64,000 bases of DNA from Phyllostachys edulis (lineage: Eukaryota; Streptophyta; Magnoliopsida; Poales; Poaceae). The notes under the pieces were generated by a model, which had not been told where the DNA came from, did not search any database, and saw nothing but the letters and a program-made list of their open reading frames with translations. The translations under genes and the position numbers were made by a program. Below are positions 11,272 through 23,590 of this stretch, piece by piece. Position 1 is the stretch's first letter, and each line of letters opens with the position of its first letter. The stretch lies in NCBI GenBank assembly GCA_036346405.1, contig CM070554.1, forward strand, positions 47,639,058 to 47,703,057, given 5' to 3'.

Positions 11272-12325
11272 GATTGTAGCATAATAACGATTGTTTGAAT
11301 ATGATTGCTTGTGTTTTATTCATATTAGCTATGCATGGATGATAGTGTGATGAGTATGAATAAAATTGGTGAATGCTTGATTATGGCTAAAGATTACTTA
11401 TGTATGTTGTTAATGCCCTACATGTTATTTGAGGTCTGAGATTTTGGTATGTACTTGTTGATTCACATATTGTTGAAAGATAGAGTTCTAGTACATGTGC
11501 ATTTTGAGAGCATACCTGAGACTTGGTCATGTGGTGAACAAGTATATATAGTTGAGGTCCCCGTCATGTAAATGACGGGTTTTTGGTCCCCACATTCGTG
11601 GAATGTGGGCATTGAGTAGAGGTCCCCATCATGAAGATGATGGGCGGTGGTCCCCATACTTGTGGAGTATAGGCTCTTGGTCCCTGTGCCAGAGGGCACA
11701 GGCAAGGGTATACATCGACGGTTGTATACCCCGTATTACCAGTAAAATGCGAAAAGAGAAAAAGAAAATGATGCATTGTATATTCGCATTACATAAGCAT
11801 GGGAGTTGTCTTTAGTGTAATGCTTCTTTTGGTATGTTGATGCTATAACTGTGAGCTTAGTGTTCCGTTATTGATACTTGCTGAGTCTTTGGGCTCACTC
11901 TTGCTTTGTTGTGTTTTTAGGTACCACTGGCAAAAACGATATGCATGGGAGGGAGTAGTCTTGCATGGATGCACTCACTACCACACGTCTTAAAATAAGA
12001 ATATCATTTAGTTTATATTCTAATAATAAGCAAACTGATTGAGAATTAGTTATGGCTTTGGTTGGATGTTTTGGATTAATTGTAATGGTGAGAGTAGCAA
12101 ATTTTGATTATGCTTATTAATGCTTTAGTGGAATCGATTATCTTGCATGTTTGAATGAATTTGGATGTTGAGATATTGTTAATGATATATTTAATTGTTG
12201 GGACCTCTGTATAGTTAACTATACAAAGGAGGTTCTGCCGAAATTTGTTAAAAAGGTCTTAGCTTAGATTTGTTTAATTTTATTTTAGTAGCATTCCAGG
12301 CTCAATGTTGGGCTGGGGTGTTACA
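11272..12325 (+). mobile_element. P1: plus-strand long LTR, right piece (R/U5 end)
   Basis: Continues P1 after the S2 insertion and aligns with the 3' half of the LTR of O. It holds the hairpin block (about 11518-11760), the intron-acceptor-like tract before GGTACC, the 18-bp palindrome at 12208-12225 and the terminal GGGGTGTTACA. No primer binding site follows; the next bases (GTGGA) fit the interior of another LTR. P1 is therefore probably a solo LTR inserted in Z with TSD GTGGA, the left copy being outside the window. Confidence 0.82.
12208..12225 (+). other. Conserved palindrome near the LTR 3' end (P1)
   Basis: TGTATAGTTAACTATACA is a perfect 18-bp palindrome between ACCTC and GAGGT arms. 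The same element occurs at about 16680 (Q), 19960 (O), 33872 (G), 52680 (O 3' LTR) and, on the minus strand, near 640 (S2) and 14540 (R). Confidence 0.85.
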
Positions 12326-14023
12326 GTGGAAGGGGAAGAAGGAAGGAGGAAGGGAGAAGAGAAGGGAGGAGGATCTTGTGGTTGATCTTCCAACTTGCAG
12401 TGTGTTCTTCAAGGGTAACTCTCAATTCCCGCTCGCTTAGTCTTGTAGTTTTGCGATTTGGCAATATCGAGTATTAGATCGAATTCTGGCAGTCTGTAAT
12501 GCTCGGCATTTTTAGGGTTGTTAACTATGAATTTCGATCTGGACATCTTCTAAATAATTGTGGGTAGTGTCATTAGCTTTCCTTAGGATCTTGGATCAAG
12601 TCATTTGGATCAACCGATCGTAAGTTATGGTTTTTGCAACGTCGCTGTTCAGAGGCTCTATCAGAATTCTGGTAGCTAGTATTAACTGGTTATTAGAAAT
12701 TAGCTAACGAACTATTTAGAGGATTTCACCAACATGAAAGTTTTAGGTTATTTAATAAGGTTTCCATAAAGCTAGAGAATGTAATTTTTGGATGTTTGTA
12801 CTGAAAGTTATGTAAGTTTTAGTCTCGCTGTCCAGAACCTTTGACATGGTTTAGCAGTTTTAGTAATATGTTTAGTAGAGATAGAGAATGACAGAATCTG
12901 GGAATCTCACCAACTAGTTTTATGTGGCTAATTTAATAAGCTTTCCATATAATTAAAAAACACCATTTTTGGGTAAATAGATGAAAAGTTATGATTTTTA
13001 GATGAAGACTATTCTGTTTTGGGACAGATCAATGTTCATGGAAGTTGGTGTTTGGGTTGCACTAAGGAGCACAGATAATTATATAATTTGTTTTAAGCAA
13101 TGTCGTATGCTCAGAAATGTTCTCTTAGTGTGGTTATTAAAATGTTCAGGTGGTGGTTTGAATCCAGGGGCAGCGCCCTCTTCGCATCATCAAGCTTCAC
13201 ACAGTTGAGGCAAGTGCAATTAGTGGGTAGAAAAATTAATGAGAATGTTCATGAATGCTTGTATTATGATTATGTTCTTTATTTATGATTTTTGCTGTTG
13301 TTCGTTATATTCTCATGATGAATAAATGAATAGACTCATATGCATCATGTCATTATCCTTAAGACTTGGATACATGGTGGCCAAGTATTGATTTTTGAGG
13401 TCTCCGTCATGTATTAGACAGTCATGAGGTCCCCACACTCATGGAGTGTGGGCTTATGGTCCCTGTGCTATAAGGCAAACTTTGCATTACCGGTGTTGTA
13501 AGAATAATTCAATCACACTGACGGGGTCCGCTTTTCAGAAGACACGCGTACAGACCCATGAAATACTGTTTTACTCTCAAAAGACTGTAATACCCCTCGC
13601 TTGTACTCTTAGAGTAGCAACCCCCAAGGGGTATTTTGGTCATTTGTACAGGCTTGGGAGCCTATAAATACCCCATGTATCCCTCCTTTCAGGAGGAGGG
13701 CTCTCTTGAGCAATAAAGAAACATGTTCAAACTGGTGAGCCCTCGGGGGTTCCCTCTTGGAGGTAACCCCCCGTTGGCTCACCGACAGGAGTAGGGCGGT
13801 CCTCTCGGACCCCCGAACCTGTATAAATCCTCGTGTCATTTCTTACTCTCGTGGACGAGGGCCCGTTAGACGGCCAACGTCCACCCCCTCACTTGTGTTT
13901 GGTTTTTACACCTACAACAACCGGTAAATGCAAAGAGTAAAGAAAAGCTGCATTTGTGGTATTTGCATTGCATGAGCATATGAGTTGATTTGAGATGAAG
14001 AATTGTGATTGAGAGATTGTGTT
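12326..14023 (+). mobile_element. Z: oldest visible plus-strand long LTR, host of the other insertions
   Basis: This resembles the long LTRs after their AG-rich AGAAGAAGG tract: it has the same order of conserved blocks, including GGGGCAGCGCCCTCTTCGC (about 13168) and a decayed hairpin block (13365-13480). Both ends are insertion points: P1 on the left, E on the right (TSD GTGTT, 14019-14023). It contains solo LTR M. No genes are present. Confidence 0.7.
13494..13919 (+). mobile_element. M: 426-bp solo LTR
   Basis: Terminal inverted 7-mers TGTTGTA and TACAACA bound the insert, and a perfect TSD ACCGG flanks it at 13489-13493 and 13920-13924. A TATA box (TATAAATA, 13663-13670) and a poly(A)-signal-like AATAAA (13712-13717) are spaced as in a retrotransposon LTR. 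No internal sequence is present. The general look is of a gypsy LTR; the family is not identified. Confidence 0.88.
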
Positions 14024-14377
14024 TGTCGTAGCAGGGCACCAAGGGGTGCCCCGCACCCTAGGATTGTCGGGAGTATCAATGTGCCATTAGGGATGCTGTA
14101 CATATGTAAACCTAGTCTGTATAGTGTATTTTAGGCAAATATACCTAAAATGCCCTCTCTCTCTCTCTCGCGCCTATTGGGGCAAGAAGGTAAATGTCCC
14201 TTCTTGCCCCCTATAAGTAAAGCCCTAGAAGCATGTAAGGAGGGGTGCTCCTCATTCTACGCACATGAGCAACGCATACATAATTATATGTCTTTGGCTC
14301 CTCCCTTTGGTCCTTCTCCCAAGACAATGGGTACGGAGTACCCTTTGTACCCACTGTCTAGTCTTTTAGCTACGACA
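14024..14377 (+). mobile_element. E: 5' LTR of a gypsy-like element
   Basis: A 354-bp LTR from TGTCGTAG to CTACGACA. A TATAAGTA motif (14212-14219) could be its promoter. It is followed directly by a primer binding site, so it is a 5' LTR and the element runs rightward. The 3' LTR is not in the window. The terminal bases match those of element T. Confidence 0.82.
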
Positions 14378-14378
14378 G

Positions 14379-14393
14379 TTGGCGCTGTCCGTG
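14379..14393 (+). other. E primer binding site
   Basis: TTGGCGCTGTCCGTG, one base after the LTR. It closely matches the T site TTGGCGCCGTCCGTG, suggesting the same primer tRNA type (3' end GGCGCCA, such as tRNA-Asp) and a Tat-related origin. Confidence 0.75.
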
Positions 14394-14557
14394 CAGATCG
14401 AACAAGAAGCTACAAACAAGAGGAGCTCAAGACACATGTAACACCCCAGCCCAACATGAGCCTGGAATGTTACGAAACTAACAACAAACAATTTAAAACC
14501 AAGACCTTTTACTAAATTTTGGCAGAACCTCCTTTGTATAGATGACTATACCAGAGG

Positions 14558-16799
14558 TGTAATACCCCGAATATCAAATAGAGAGAACATATTATTCGGA
14601 AGAGAAATTTATTCAAATTTGAATGCACTAAAGTTTAGAGAAAAATTAAAAGAAAATTCAAGATTTGAGGGAGGATTGGACCTTGGGCTTTCGGCCCAAG
14701 GCGTCCTAGCCAAGTGGGCCGGCCTTGTAGTGGAGTCAAGAAGGGGGGTGCCCTCCCCCCAAAACCCTAACCTCTGCTACAGTACCGCTCTACCAAGATG
14801 AGGAAGAAGCTCCGAGGTGCCGCCGGCCATGGTGGAAGGAGAAGAAGGGAGAAGAAGAAAGGAAGAGAAGAAGAAGATCATCTTCGTGGGTTTTTGTTCA
14901 GCGTTTCACGCATCTCCTAGGGTATCAATTCGTTTCCCCGCTGTTTTGATGTTGTTTAGATGCGAAATTAGATTAGTTTGATTGGATCGAGTTCGTCTTG
15001 CTGTAGATCAAGTCTGTCCAGTATGTTGCGCGGGCTGTTTCGACGTCTTAGAGGCCGAATCAGAGGAGTTGATCTCCTAGAGATATCTGGGTCTTGTTCT
15101 TAAGTTTCTGTGGCCGCCGAGTTCACTTATTCCGACGTTCGAGTCAAAAGATATGATAGATTTAGTATCTGCTGTCCAGATTTCTGACGAGATTAAACTG
15201 TTTTGTTATTTCGTAAAATATAAAAATGTAATCGGACGAATCTGGGTTTTCACCCAACTAATTTATTGTAGGTAATTTGATAACCTTTCCAGATTGTTAA
15301 AGAACGATCAATTCGGAGTTATAGATTAAAAGTTATGATCGTTTTAGTACTGCTGTTTATTCTGTTAGACAGTTTCTGTGCTGAAAGTTCACCTGTCTGT
15401 TATCATAATAATTTGGCCGAATTGTATCATCTTGTCAACTAGAGTATTGTAGACTTGTCAGTTAAGAATCCACAGAAATTGGACTCACCTCATTCGGAGT
15501 TCTAGATAAAAAGATATGCTGTTTACCGTGCTGCTGTCCAGTGGCGTTATTTGACTGAATGTGTTGGTTTTCAGTTTAGGGTCTCTAGTTAAAATCTTGA
15601 ATCGCTGGGGAAGCGTTGTAGAACGTTAATCAGTAGGGTCGTGTTCATCTTATCCTTATTTCAGTTATTTGATTGTTTAGGCGGTGAAGCTTCGGGTTTA
15701 GGAGTACCACATTTGCCGGCTAACGTGTCGCATCGCGGAAGGCAAGTATTCGGGTTGTAGAATTATTATGTTTGTTTGCTGAGATTGATTGTGTTTTGTT
15801 CGTAATAGACATGCATGGATGTTAATATGATGAGTTACAATATATCTTGGTAAATGCAATTTATGGTTAAAGCTTCTTGTGTATGATGTTAATGTTTACA
15901 TGATATTATTTACATGTTGTGTTCATATATTTGGAAGATGATGTCATTGTGCATATGCATGTCAAAGCATGATTGAGTCTTGGTCACTTGGTGACCAAGT
16001 ATGAACTGTTGAGGTCCCCATCATGTAAATGACGGGCTTGAGGTCCCCACATTCGCAGAATGTGGGCAGTGAGTAAAGAGGTCTCCATCATGATGGTGAT
16101 GGGCATAGGTCCCTATACTTGTGGAGTATAGGCTCTTGGTCCCTATGCCAGGGTGCATAGGCAAGGGTATACATCGACGGATGTATACCTCGTATTACCG
16201 GTAAAATGCGAAAAGAGATAAAGTTTAAAAGGTGCATTGCATGGTCGCATTACATAAGCATGAAGGCTATGTTTAGTGTAATGTTTTATCTTGGTATTTT
16301 GATGCTATGACTGTGATTTTAGCTTTAGCCTTGTTGATACTTACTAAGTCTTTGGGCTCACCCTTGCTTGTTGTGTTTTTAGGTACCACAAGCAAGAACG
16401 ACATACATGGGGGAGGGTAGACTTGTCATGGAAGCACTCACTACCACATCACTTTAAAGATGAATAACATGTAGATCGTATTTTATTAATAAGTAATCTG
16501 TTTAAGGATAAGTATGAGTATACTTGGATGCAATGAAATATTTGTAATAATGAGAGTAGTACATCTTGAATATCCGTTATTAAGCTTTAGTGGATTAGCT
16601 TATTTTGAATGCCTTGATGAAATATGGATGATAGATTATGGATTATGATATTTGTATTGGTTGGAACCTCCGGTATACTTAGTTATACAAAGGAGGTTCT
16701 GCCGAGAATTAGAATTATGTCTTACATTTTGATTAGTTTTATTTATTACTTTGTTAGTTTAGTAGCATTCCAGGCTAAATGTTGAGCTGGGGTGTTACA
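14558..16799 (+). mobile_element. Q: 2,242-bp solo LTR of mosaic composition
   Basis: Runs from TGTAATACCCC to GGTGTTACA with TSD AGAGG at 14553-14557 and 16800-16804. Up to about 15740 it resembles the LTR of G (shared GTATCTGCTGTC, TGAAGCTTCGGGTTTAGGA); beyond that point it resembles the LTR of O (CAAGTATT-GGGTTGTAGAAT, all hairpins H1-H7). No internal domain exists, so it is a solo LTR. The palindrome near 16680 and the hairpin block 15979-16189 are well preserved. Confidence 0.9.
15979..16189 (+). other. Hairpin array in solo LTR Q
   Basis: H1 15979-15999, H2 16016-16036, H3 16046-16067, H4 16085-16103, H5 16111-16132, H6 16141-16161 and H7 16166-16189, in the same order and spacing as in O. 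Confidence 0.88.
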
Positions 16800-17881
16800 A
16801 GAGGTTCTAATAGTCTAAAATAATCTTCAATCAATATTTCCAATTATCCAAATTAACTAATTATCACAGATCACCCAAAGTAATGCTAAACAACGAAAGC
16901 ATAGATCAAAGGGGCATCCATAAACTTCGAAGCAACACTATTACAATTTATTCCAAGCATAGTGAGTAAACATAACTAATTCATTTAGCAGATTACTCAA
17001 ACTAAAACATCAATCATATTTTATGTCAATGCCGTTCTTGTAAGGGGTACCTAAAACCACAAACAACAGCAAGAGTGAGTCCACAGACTCAGCAAGTACA
17101 AATAGTAAGACAATATAACACACAATTATAACATCAACATTCATTCCCAAACCTTTACAATAAACATATCATGTGCTTATGCAATGCCAATTCAACTTTT
17201 CTCTTTAACTCTTTTTGCATTTTACCGGTAATGCAGGGTATGCAACCGTCGATACATACCCATGCCTGTGCTCGCAAGCACAGGGACCAAGAGCCCAATA
17301 CTCGGCAAGTAATAGGGACCACAAGCCCACACTCCACAAGTGTGGGGACCACAAGCCTGTCATCTACATGACGGGGACCTCAAATATATATATGCTTGGT
17401 CACCACGTGACCAAGCCTCAAACATGCTTTCAATATGCACATGAACAATTACTCTATCCATGAATAACATGTAATAGCAACAGCATCATACATGAATAAA
17501 ACTTAATCATATCTCAAGCATTCACCAGCCTAAATCATACATATCACTCTAGAAACCATGCCTAGCTAATATGTATCAAATACTTGCAATCATGATCAAA
17601 CATTCATAATTAATCTATCCAACAGAGTACTTGCCTCAACCGTGAGACGGAAGACAACGACAGAAACACTCTAGCCCCGGTGTTCACCACCACCTGGCAA
17701 CCGTAAAACAATATACTAAGTACACCAATCCAAAGTGTACAACATTGTAATAGAACAAAACAAGAACAAGCATCCCTAATCGAAACCCGAACAATTAATC
17801 ATTATGCTCTCAAATTCCCAAATCTGTCCAAACAAACCACTGTGAAGGAAAAATTTATAACTTTTGAGTAAAGACTCCAAA

Positions 17882-20076
17882 TGTAATATCCCATTTTAAC
17901 ATAAAATAAATAAGTGATTAGTATTAAAATTAAATAGAATTAGAGAAAGAATTGGAGGTTTTAGAGGGGCGTTTTTGCTCTTATTGCAGAACCTGGGCCT
18001 TTGGCCCATGGTGCTTTGGCCCATTTGAGTTGGTCGGCCTTAAAAGGAAGGGGGAAGCCACCCAAACCCTAGATGGCACTGTAGCTCGCGGTTACTGTAG
18101 CGCCACCGGTACTGTAGCACTACCCCCCCTCCGTTGCTGCCGAGTAGGGAAGAAGAAGAAGGTCGCATTGGTGGTGGCCGGCCAAAGAAGGGAGAAGAAG
18201 GAGAGAGCGAAGAAGAGAGGGAAGTGAAGGTTCGTGGGTTTCGTCGCGATCTACAGCGGTTCTACAAGGGTAACGTCACGTGTTCTTCGCTGGTTAATGT
18301 GTAGTAGATGCGTTTGATGTCGTTTGATAGATTGAATTGCGTCGGTTTAATAGATCGCATTCTGTCCAGTAGTTTGGACGATGGTTTTCATGTCTGTAGA
18401 GGCATAATCTAGGGATCCAACCTCTTAGAAATAGTTGGGCTATGTTGTTAGCTTTCCGTGGCCGCCAAGAACGCCCAGATTTGATTAACGGTTAGAAAGT
18501 TATGAATTGTTTAGTGCCGCTGTCCTGTTAATCTATCAACATCCTAACAGTCTGTAGAAATATGAGTTAATATATTAGTTAAAGACGAAATCAGAGGATC
18601 TCATTCTAATGAAAAAGATGGGTAATTTCCTCACCTTTCCATAAAGCTAAAGAACGTAAGAATTGGACTTTCGTAGCAAAAGTTATGATAATTTTAGTGT
18701 ACTGTCCAGAGAACCCGACGTGATAATTGATGTTCTGTATATTGGCTTGGTAGGGGAAGTAAATGGCAGAATCAGAAGGGCTCCCCAACTAAGTTTATTT
18801 AGGTAATTTAATTATCTTTCCATAAAGTATTAGAACATCTTATTTGGACTCCTGAGAAGAAAGTTATGTATTTTAGAAGTTGACTGTCTGCAGTGAACAC
18901 CAAATCGATTGGTGGAAATTGGAAGATTGGAAACGCTTGGGAGTTTAGCGAGTTCAATTGTGTTCTTATTTATGCTTTTGGTCCAGTATGCTTGTCTTAG
19001 TTTGGGTTATCATTATATTCAGGTGGGAGCGTGATCCCAGGGGCAGCGCCCTCTTCGCGTCCACCGTTCTCGCACGGTTGAGGCAAGTATTTGGGTTGTA
19101 GAATAATTATGATTGTTTGCTGAGATTGATTGTGTCTTGTTCGTAATAGCCATGCATGGATGTTAATGTGATGAATTACAATATATCTTGGTAAATGCAA
19201 GTTATGGTTAAAGTTTCCTGTGTATGTTGTTAATGCTTACATGTTATTATGTACACGTTGAATTCATATGTTTGGAAGATGATGTCATTGTACATATGCA
19301 TGTATTAAGCATGATTGAGTCTTGGTCACGTGGTGACCAAGTATGAATAGTTGAGGTCCCTGTCATGTAAATGACGGGCTTGAGGTCCCCACATTCGTGG
19401 AATGTGGGCAATGAGTAAAGAGGTCCCCATCATGATGATGATGGGCAAAGGTCCCTATATTTGTGGAGTATAGGCTTTTGGTCCCTATGCCAGAGTGCAT
19501 AGGCAAGGGTATACATCGACGGTTGTATACCCCGCATTACCGGTAAAATGCGAAAAGAGATAAAGTTTAAAAGGTGCATTGCATGGTCGCATTACATAAG
19601 CATGAAGGCTATGTTTAGTGTAATGTTTAATTTGGAATATTGATGCTATGACTGTGATTTTAGCTTTAGCCTTGTTGATACTTGCTGAGTCTTTGGGCTC
19701 ACTCTTGCTTTGATATGTTTTAGGTACAACCGGCAAGAATGGCATGCATGGGAGGGAATAGATGTTTGGATGCACTCACTACCACTCATCCTTAAGGCGA
19801 CTACCATTTAGATTTAATTCCAATAATAAGTAAACTGCTTGTGAATCACTTATGGATGGTTTTAAGTTTAAGATTAATTGTAATAAGGAGAATAGCAAGT
19901 TTTGTTTATGTTTATTAGATTATCTTGCATGCTTGAATGAACTTGAATGTTGGAACCTCGGTATAGTTAACTATACAAGGAGGTTCTGCCGAAAAATTGG
20001 TAATTGGTCTTAGTTTAGTTTAGTTTAATTTGATTTTAGTAGCATTCTAGGCTCAATGTTTTGTTGGGGTGTTACA
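17882..20076 (+). repeat. O 5' LTR
   Basis: Starts TGTAATATCCC and ends GGTGTTACA. Its hairpin block (19321-19551) is the clearest in the window. The start shares the AAATAAGTGATTAG stretch with G and the AG-rich tract near 18135-18225 with other copies. Confidence 0.92.
19321..19551 (+). other. Hairpin array in the O 5' LTR (best example)
   Basis: Eight consecutive stem-loops: H1 19321-19341 (CTTGGTCAC / GTGACCAAG), H2 19358-19378, H3 19387-19408 (CCCACATTC / GAATGTGGG), H4 19425-19445, H5 19454-19474, H6 19484-19503 (CCTATGC / GCATAGG), H7 19508-19531 (GGTATACA / TGTATACC) and H8 19534-19551 (GCATTACCGGTAAAATGC). Equivalent blocks occur in every long LTR here. Confidence 0.9.
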
Positions 20077-20078
20077 GT

Positions 20079-20090
20079 TGGTATCAGAGC
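20079..20090 (+). other. O primer binding site (tRNA-iMet type)
   Basis: TGGTATCAGAGC two bases after the LTR end, followed by the GGGCT context usual for plant gypsy chromoviruses. Confidence 0.92.
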
Positions 20091-23000
20091 GGGCTGTAGG
20101 TCCATGGTATTGAAAATATTAAACTTGACACACTAAGCACAGTAGTTGGGAATGGGTTTTTGCATTGCATTTACGCTTCCGTTGAGTTGTATTGATGATT
20201 CCTGTTATGAGATGATCGGTTATATCTATATTATAATACTATAGTTATTATGTGTGGGGATAACCCATGTTGAGCGGTTGATATCGTGGTTGTGGCCCTG
20301 GGCTGTACCAGGTTACACCACCGTTCGTGGTATAGCAATAGTGAAGTGCCCAAATTGGATATCTTAGTACAGGCGTAGATAGTGAGTATCTTTAGAGAAG
20401 TTGTTCTCTTTCCTTGACTTTGAATTTGGTCCTTTCGACGCTACGCGCTTCTTTTGGAGTAGTTGGAATGTTGAAGTTTAGTGCATCTTCTTTGAAAAAG
20501 AAAGTATGAGAACTCTTTTGTAATGTTTTGTTGTGACTAAGTGAGGGGTTTCAAGCATAGAAGGTAAATTGATAACTTATGAGTTATCAAGTTGGGTCTG
20601 TAGTGTGGTACGTAATCGGTCTTAACCAAGATCCTTGGAAGTGAAGTTGATATATTTGGTGTTGTCATGGAATAATTACATGATGAACTTGTTTAATGGT
20701 ATGACCATTTATCTTTGGGAATCCAAGATTTATTAAGAGGTGTGGTATATTGATGATTTGGTGCGATCATTAAGATTGTGGAATTCGGTAGATTTATTGG
20801 ATAAATTGAGTAATGTGTCTCAATGGATTAGTCTACCCATTAGGGATGGTTATGTTAGGGATGTGTTTGAGCGATGATTTAGAGAATATCAATGGGAAAT
20901 TTTCATAAACTGGTTACTTGATGAGAATACATAATTGCTAGGTTGAAACATGTATGTCGGGTTAGATGAATGTTGAGGTAGCATCTTGTGAAACCCTGTT
21001 TTCTGAGGAGATGATATTATTGAATGGTTAATTATACTTTGCCCTAAACTCTGAGTGTAGAGTGGAATATTGACTTTGTGTTTATAGATGGTTATGTATT
21101 TGCAAATAGAAGTAGGACCCTATTTGCATACGTGATAAATACAATTGTCAATTGTTAATGATAGTTGGAGTGGGTGTTGAGCAACACTAATGGTCGAGTG
21201 GTTGAGTGAATAAGTAGTCTCTGATAGCATGATCTTGTTAAAAGAGGTTTGTTTCAACTTTGTGGTTTGCGTTTATTTTGGAGAGGTTTACGATGGGATT
21301 TTAATAGGTGACCCGTGTTTGTATGATGGTGAAGTTGTCGGATTATAGTATGCCTTTGATGAAAGGGTCTTGTTATAACTTTTAAAGTTGGGTAGTAGGT
21401 TCCCTCTAAAAAATAATGTGATTGTTGTAGTGAGGTTGAAGATTTTGGTATACTCTCAATTGAGGATGAGATGATAAAGTGGTATGTAACAGTCTGGTGA
21501 GCCTTTGTGGGCTTTATAATGGAAGATTAGATGATGGCGATTCATATTAAGAGTGTATTATTCTTGATGTTAGTAAGATTGTCTGCAAAGGATTGTGACT
21601 TGTGGGAGTGGTGATGATTCTTTTAGAAAGAAGGTAATTTAACCGCCTCCCATAATATCGGTTAAATGAAAAGTTTAGAGTTTTGCATCTGTGATCTTTT
21701 GGTAGTTCATGCTTAATGTGGTAGCTGAAATTGTTGAGAAAGGCGATACGTGAGAATGTTCTAATGGGTTCTTAAGTGATTAATGTGATTTGTATTAAAA
21801 GTACTTCTACTTTGGGTTGGCAAGTGATGATGTAATCAAAGGAATTGTTTTTCTCTGTTAAAGGAAAAAAAAAGTGTACCATAAGTATTTGAGGTTGGAG
21901 TTAAGAATTGTAACCTGCAACTCTTCTATCGTTGCCGCTTAAGTGTTTCTTGAGTTTCAAAAGCAATATTTTATTGTGATTTATTGATGTTTGAAACTCC
22001 CTTCTTGTGGAACATGTACCCTCAATTGTGGTCTCGTCTTTTGTTTTTCGAGATCAATGCTATTTGACTATTTCTCTTGGTCTTGTACTCACTGTGAAGA
22101 GTAGTGTTTCCTCGTATGTTAAAACTTGTATTTGTTTGCTCTTTCCTATTGAGAAAAGATTAACCGACTTGGGTTGCAAGGTCTTATAAAGTGTAATGTG
22201 GCGATTGGTTGGTGGTGGTCAAGTAAATGATCGTAGTGAGAATTTTGGGGGCCAAGCTATTTGAAGAGCAGTAGAAAGTGATTTGGTTTTGACCTATAAC
22301 TCTTGGAGAGAGTTCTATGTAAATGGAATGTTTGTCGTTGGAATACAATCGATTAGTGTTACAACTAGTGGAACCTATGGTGAATTATAATCCTAGAACC
22401 ATTGTCCATATTGGAATGATATCATTATTGAAAGTCCAGGAAACTTGATCAATGTGTTAGAGAATCGTGATTGGGTAATTTTGCAAGGTTGGGTAGGTGA
22501 TCTGTGACGGTGTAGTTTAATGAGAGTAGAATTAGTGAAGTAATCTAATCGTAAAGTCAATTGATGGGATAGTAGGTAGGGTTGAGATGTCGGCAGGTAT
22601 GCCCTGGTTTTAGTGAATAACATTCTGGGAGATAGAATTCTTCTAAAAGATAATTTGGTCGAGAAAATATTTACATGTGGATGATAATGATTGAGTATGT
22701 TTAGAGTGTGGGAATTTTAGTGAATGAATCGAGGATTTCTCGATCTTTTATCTGAGAAGTTTGTTGTAGGAGTCTTGGAGGTTGAATCTGAGCTTTGTTT
22801 TTTTTTATGCTAGCATCTTGGTTTCCCATGATTAGGTTCCAAGAGTTATGGTGATCTTTGATAGAATCCTTTGGATGTAGTAAATGAGTGTGTATGCGGT
22901 GAATTTCAAGTTGATTATCCTTAAAAGATTGAGGTGATGTGATTGTGGCTGAAATATATATTGAAGTGTGTTGGGAATTATTTGTCAAAGTAATTCCTTT

Positions 23001-23590
23001 GGTAGAGAAGTTGATCAGAGTATGTTATTGTGGATTGGAAGAGTCTCACTACATAGGTGTGGATTTTCTGTTCAGTCTGAGCATAGCTTTGAGGTTGCCA
23101 AATTAAAAGAAATGGATTAGTGTGTTATGTGATGGTTTGGAATCTCATGATTTAAGAGAAAGTTGAATTCTTGAAAGAAAGTTTGAGAAAAAGGTTGTAT
23201 TCTCGGATAATGAAATGTTCTCTTGGTTTTTCATTGAGCTTTGTCCCTATGATAGATGCCAATTATAAATTGAGTTGGTTCTTCTTGGTATCGTGATTCC
23301 TTTTGGTTAAGAAAAGAAAGGAAATGGTTGTTACGGGCATTGAGTGATTTCGCCTTTGGCTTATGTGGTGTTCATTGGCAAACTACCCACTTGGAAAGTG
23401 GAAGAGTTTCGTGATGAATCTTTTGGTTTTGGTTTTAACTCTTTTGGTGGGGAGATGGTAATGCGTGTTTGCAATGAGAATCTTTTATTTTCAGTCGAGT
23501 TCTGTTGTGCGTCTCTGGTTAAAGGAGGCGCTCATTGTTAAAGTGAAGAGATCGATTGATACAAGGAACAAGAGTTTTGTGTGTTATGTG
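20091..23590 (+). other. O interior: 3.5 kb without recognisable genes
   Basis: AT-rich sequence with no ORF above about 95 codons and no gag, protease, RT or RNase H motif on either strand. G-rich and TTG-rich runs resemble decayed coding sequence of the same type as G, but I could not anchor it. Either it is very old coding sequence or unrelated filler in a non-autonomous element. Confidence 0.6.

Noticed and set aside
22701..22988. 95-codon minus-strand ORF in the O interior
   Set aside because: No family resemblance and chance length for AT-rich sequence; no supporting signals.
20091..23590. A hidden second LTR pair or captured host gene in the O interior
   Set aside because: I found no direct repeats, TSDs or exon-like ORFs that would support either.
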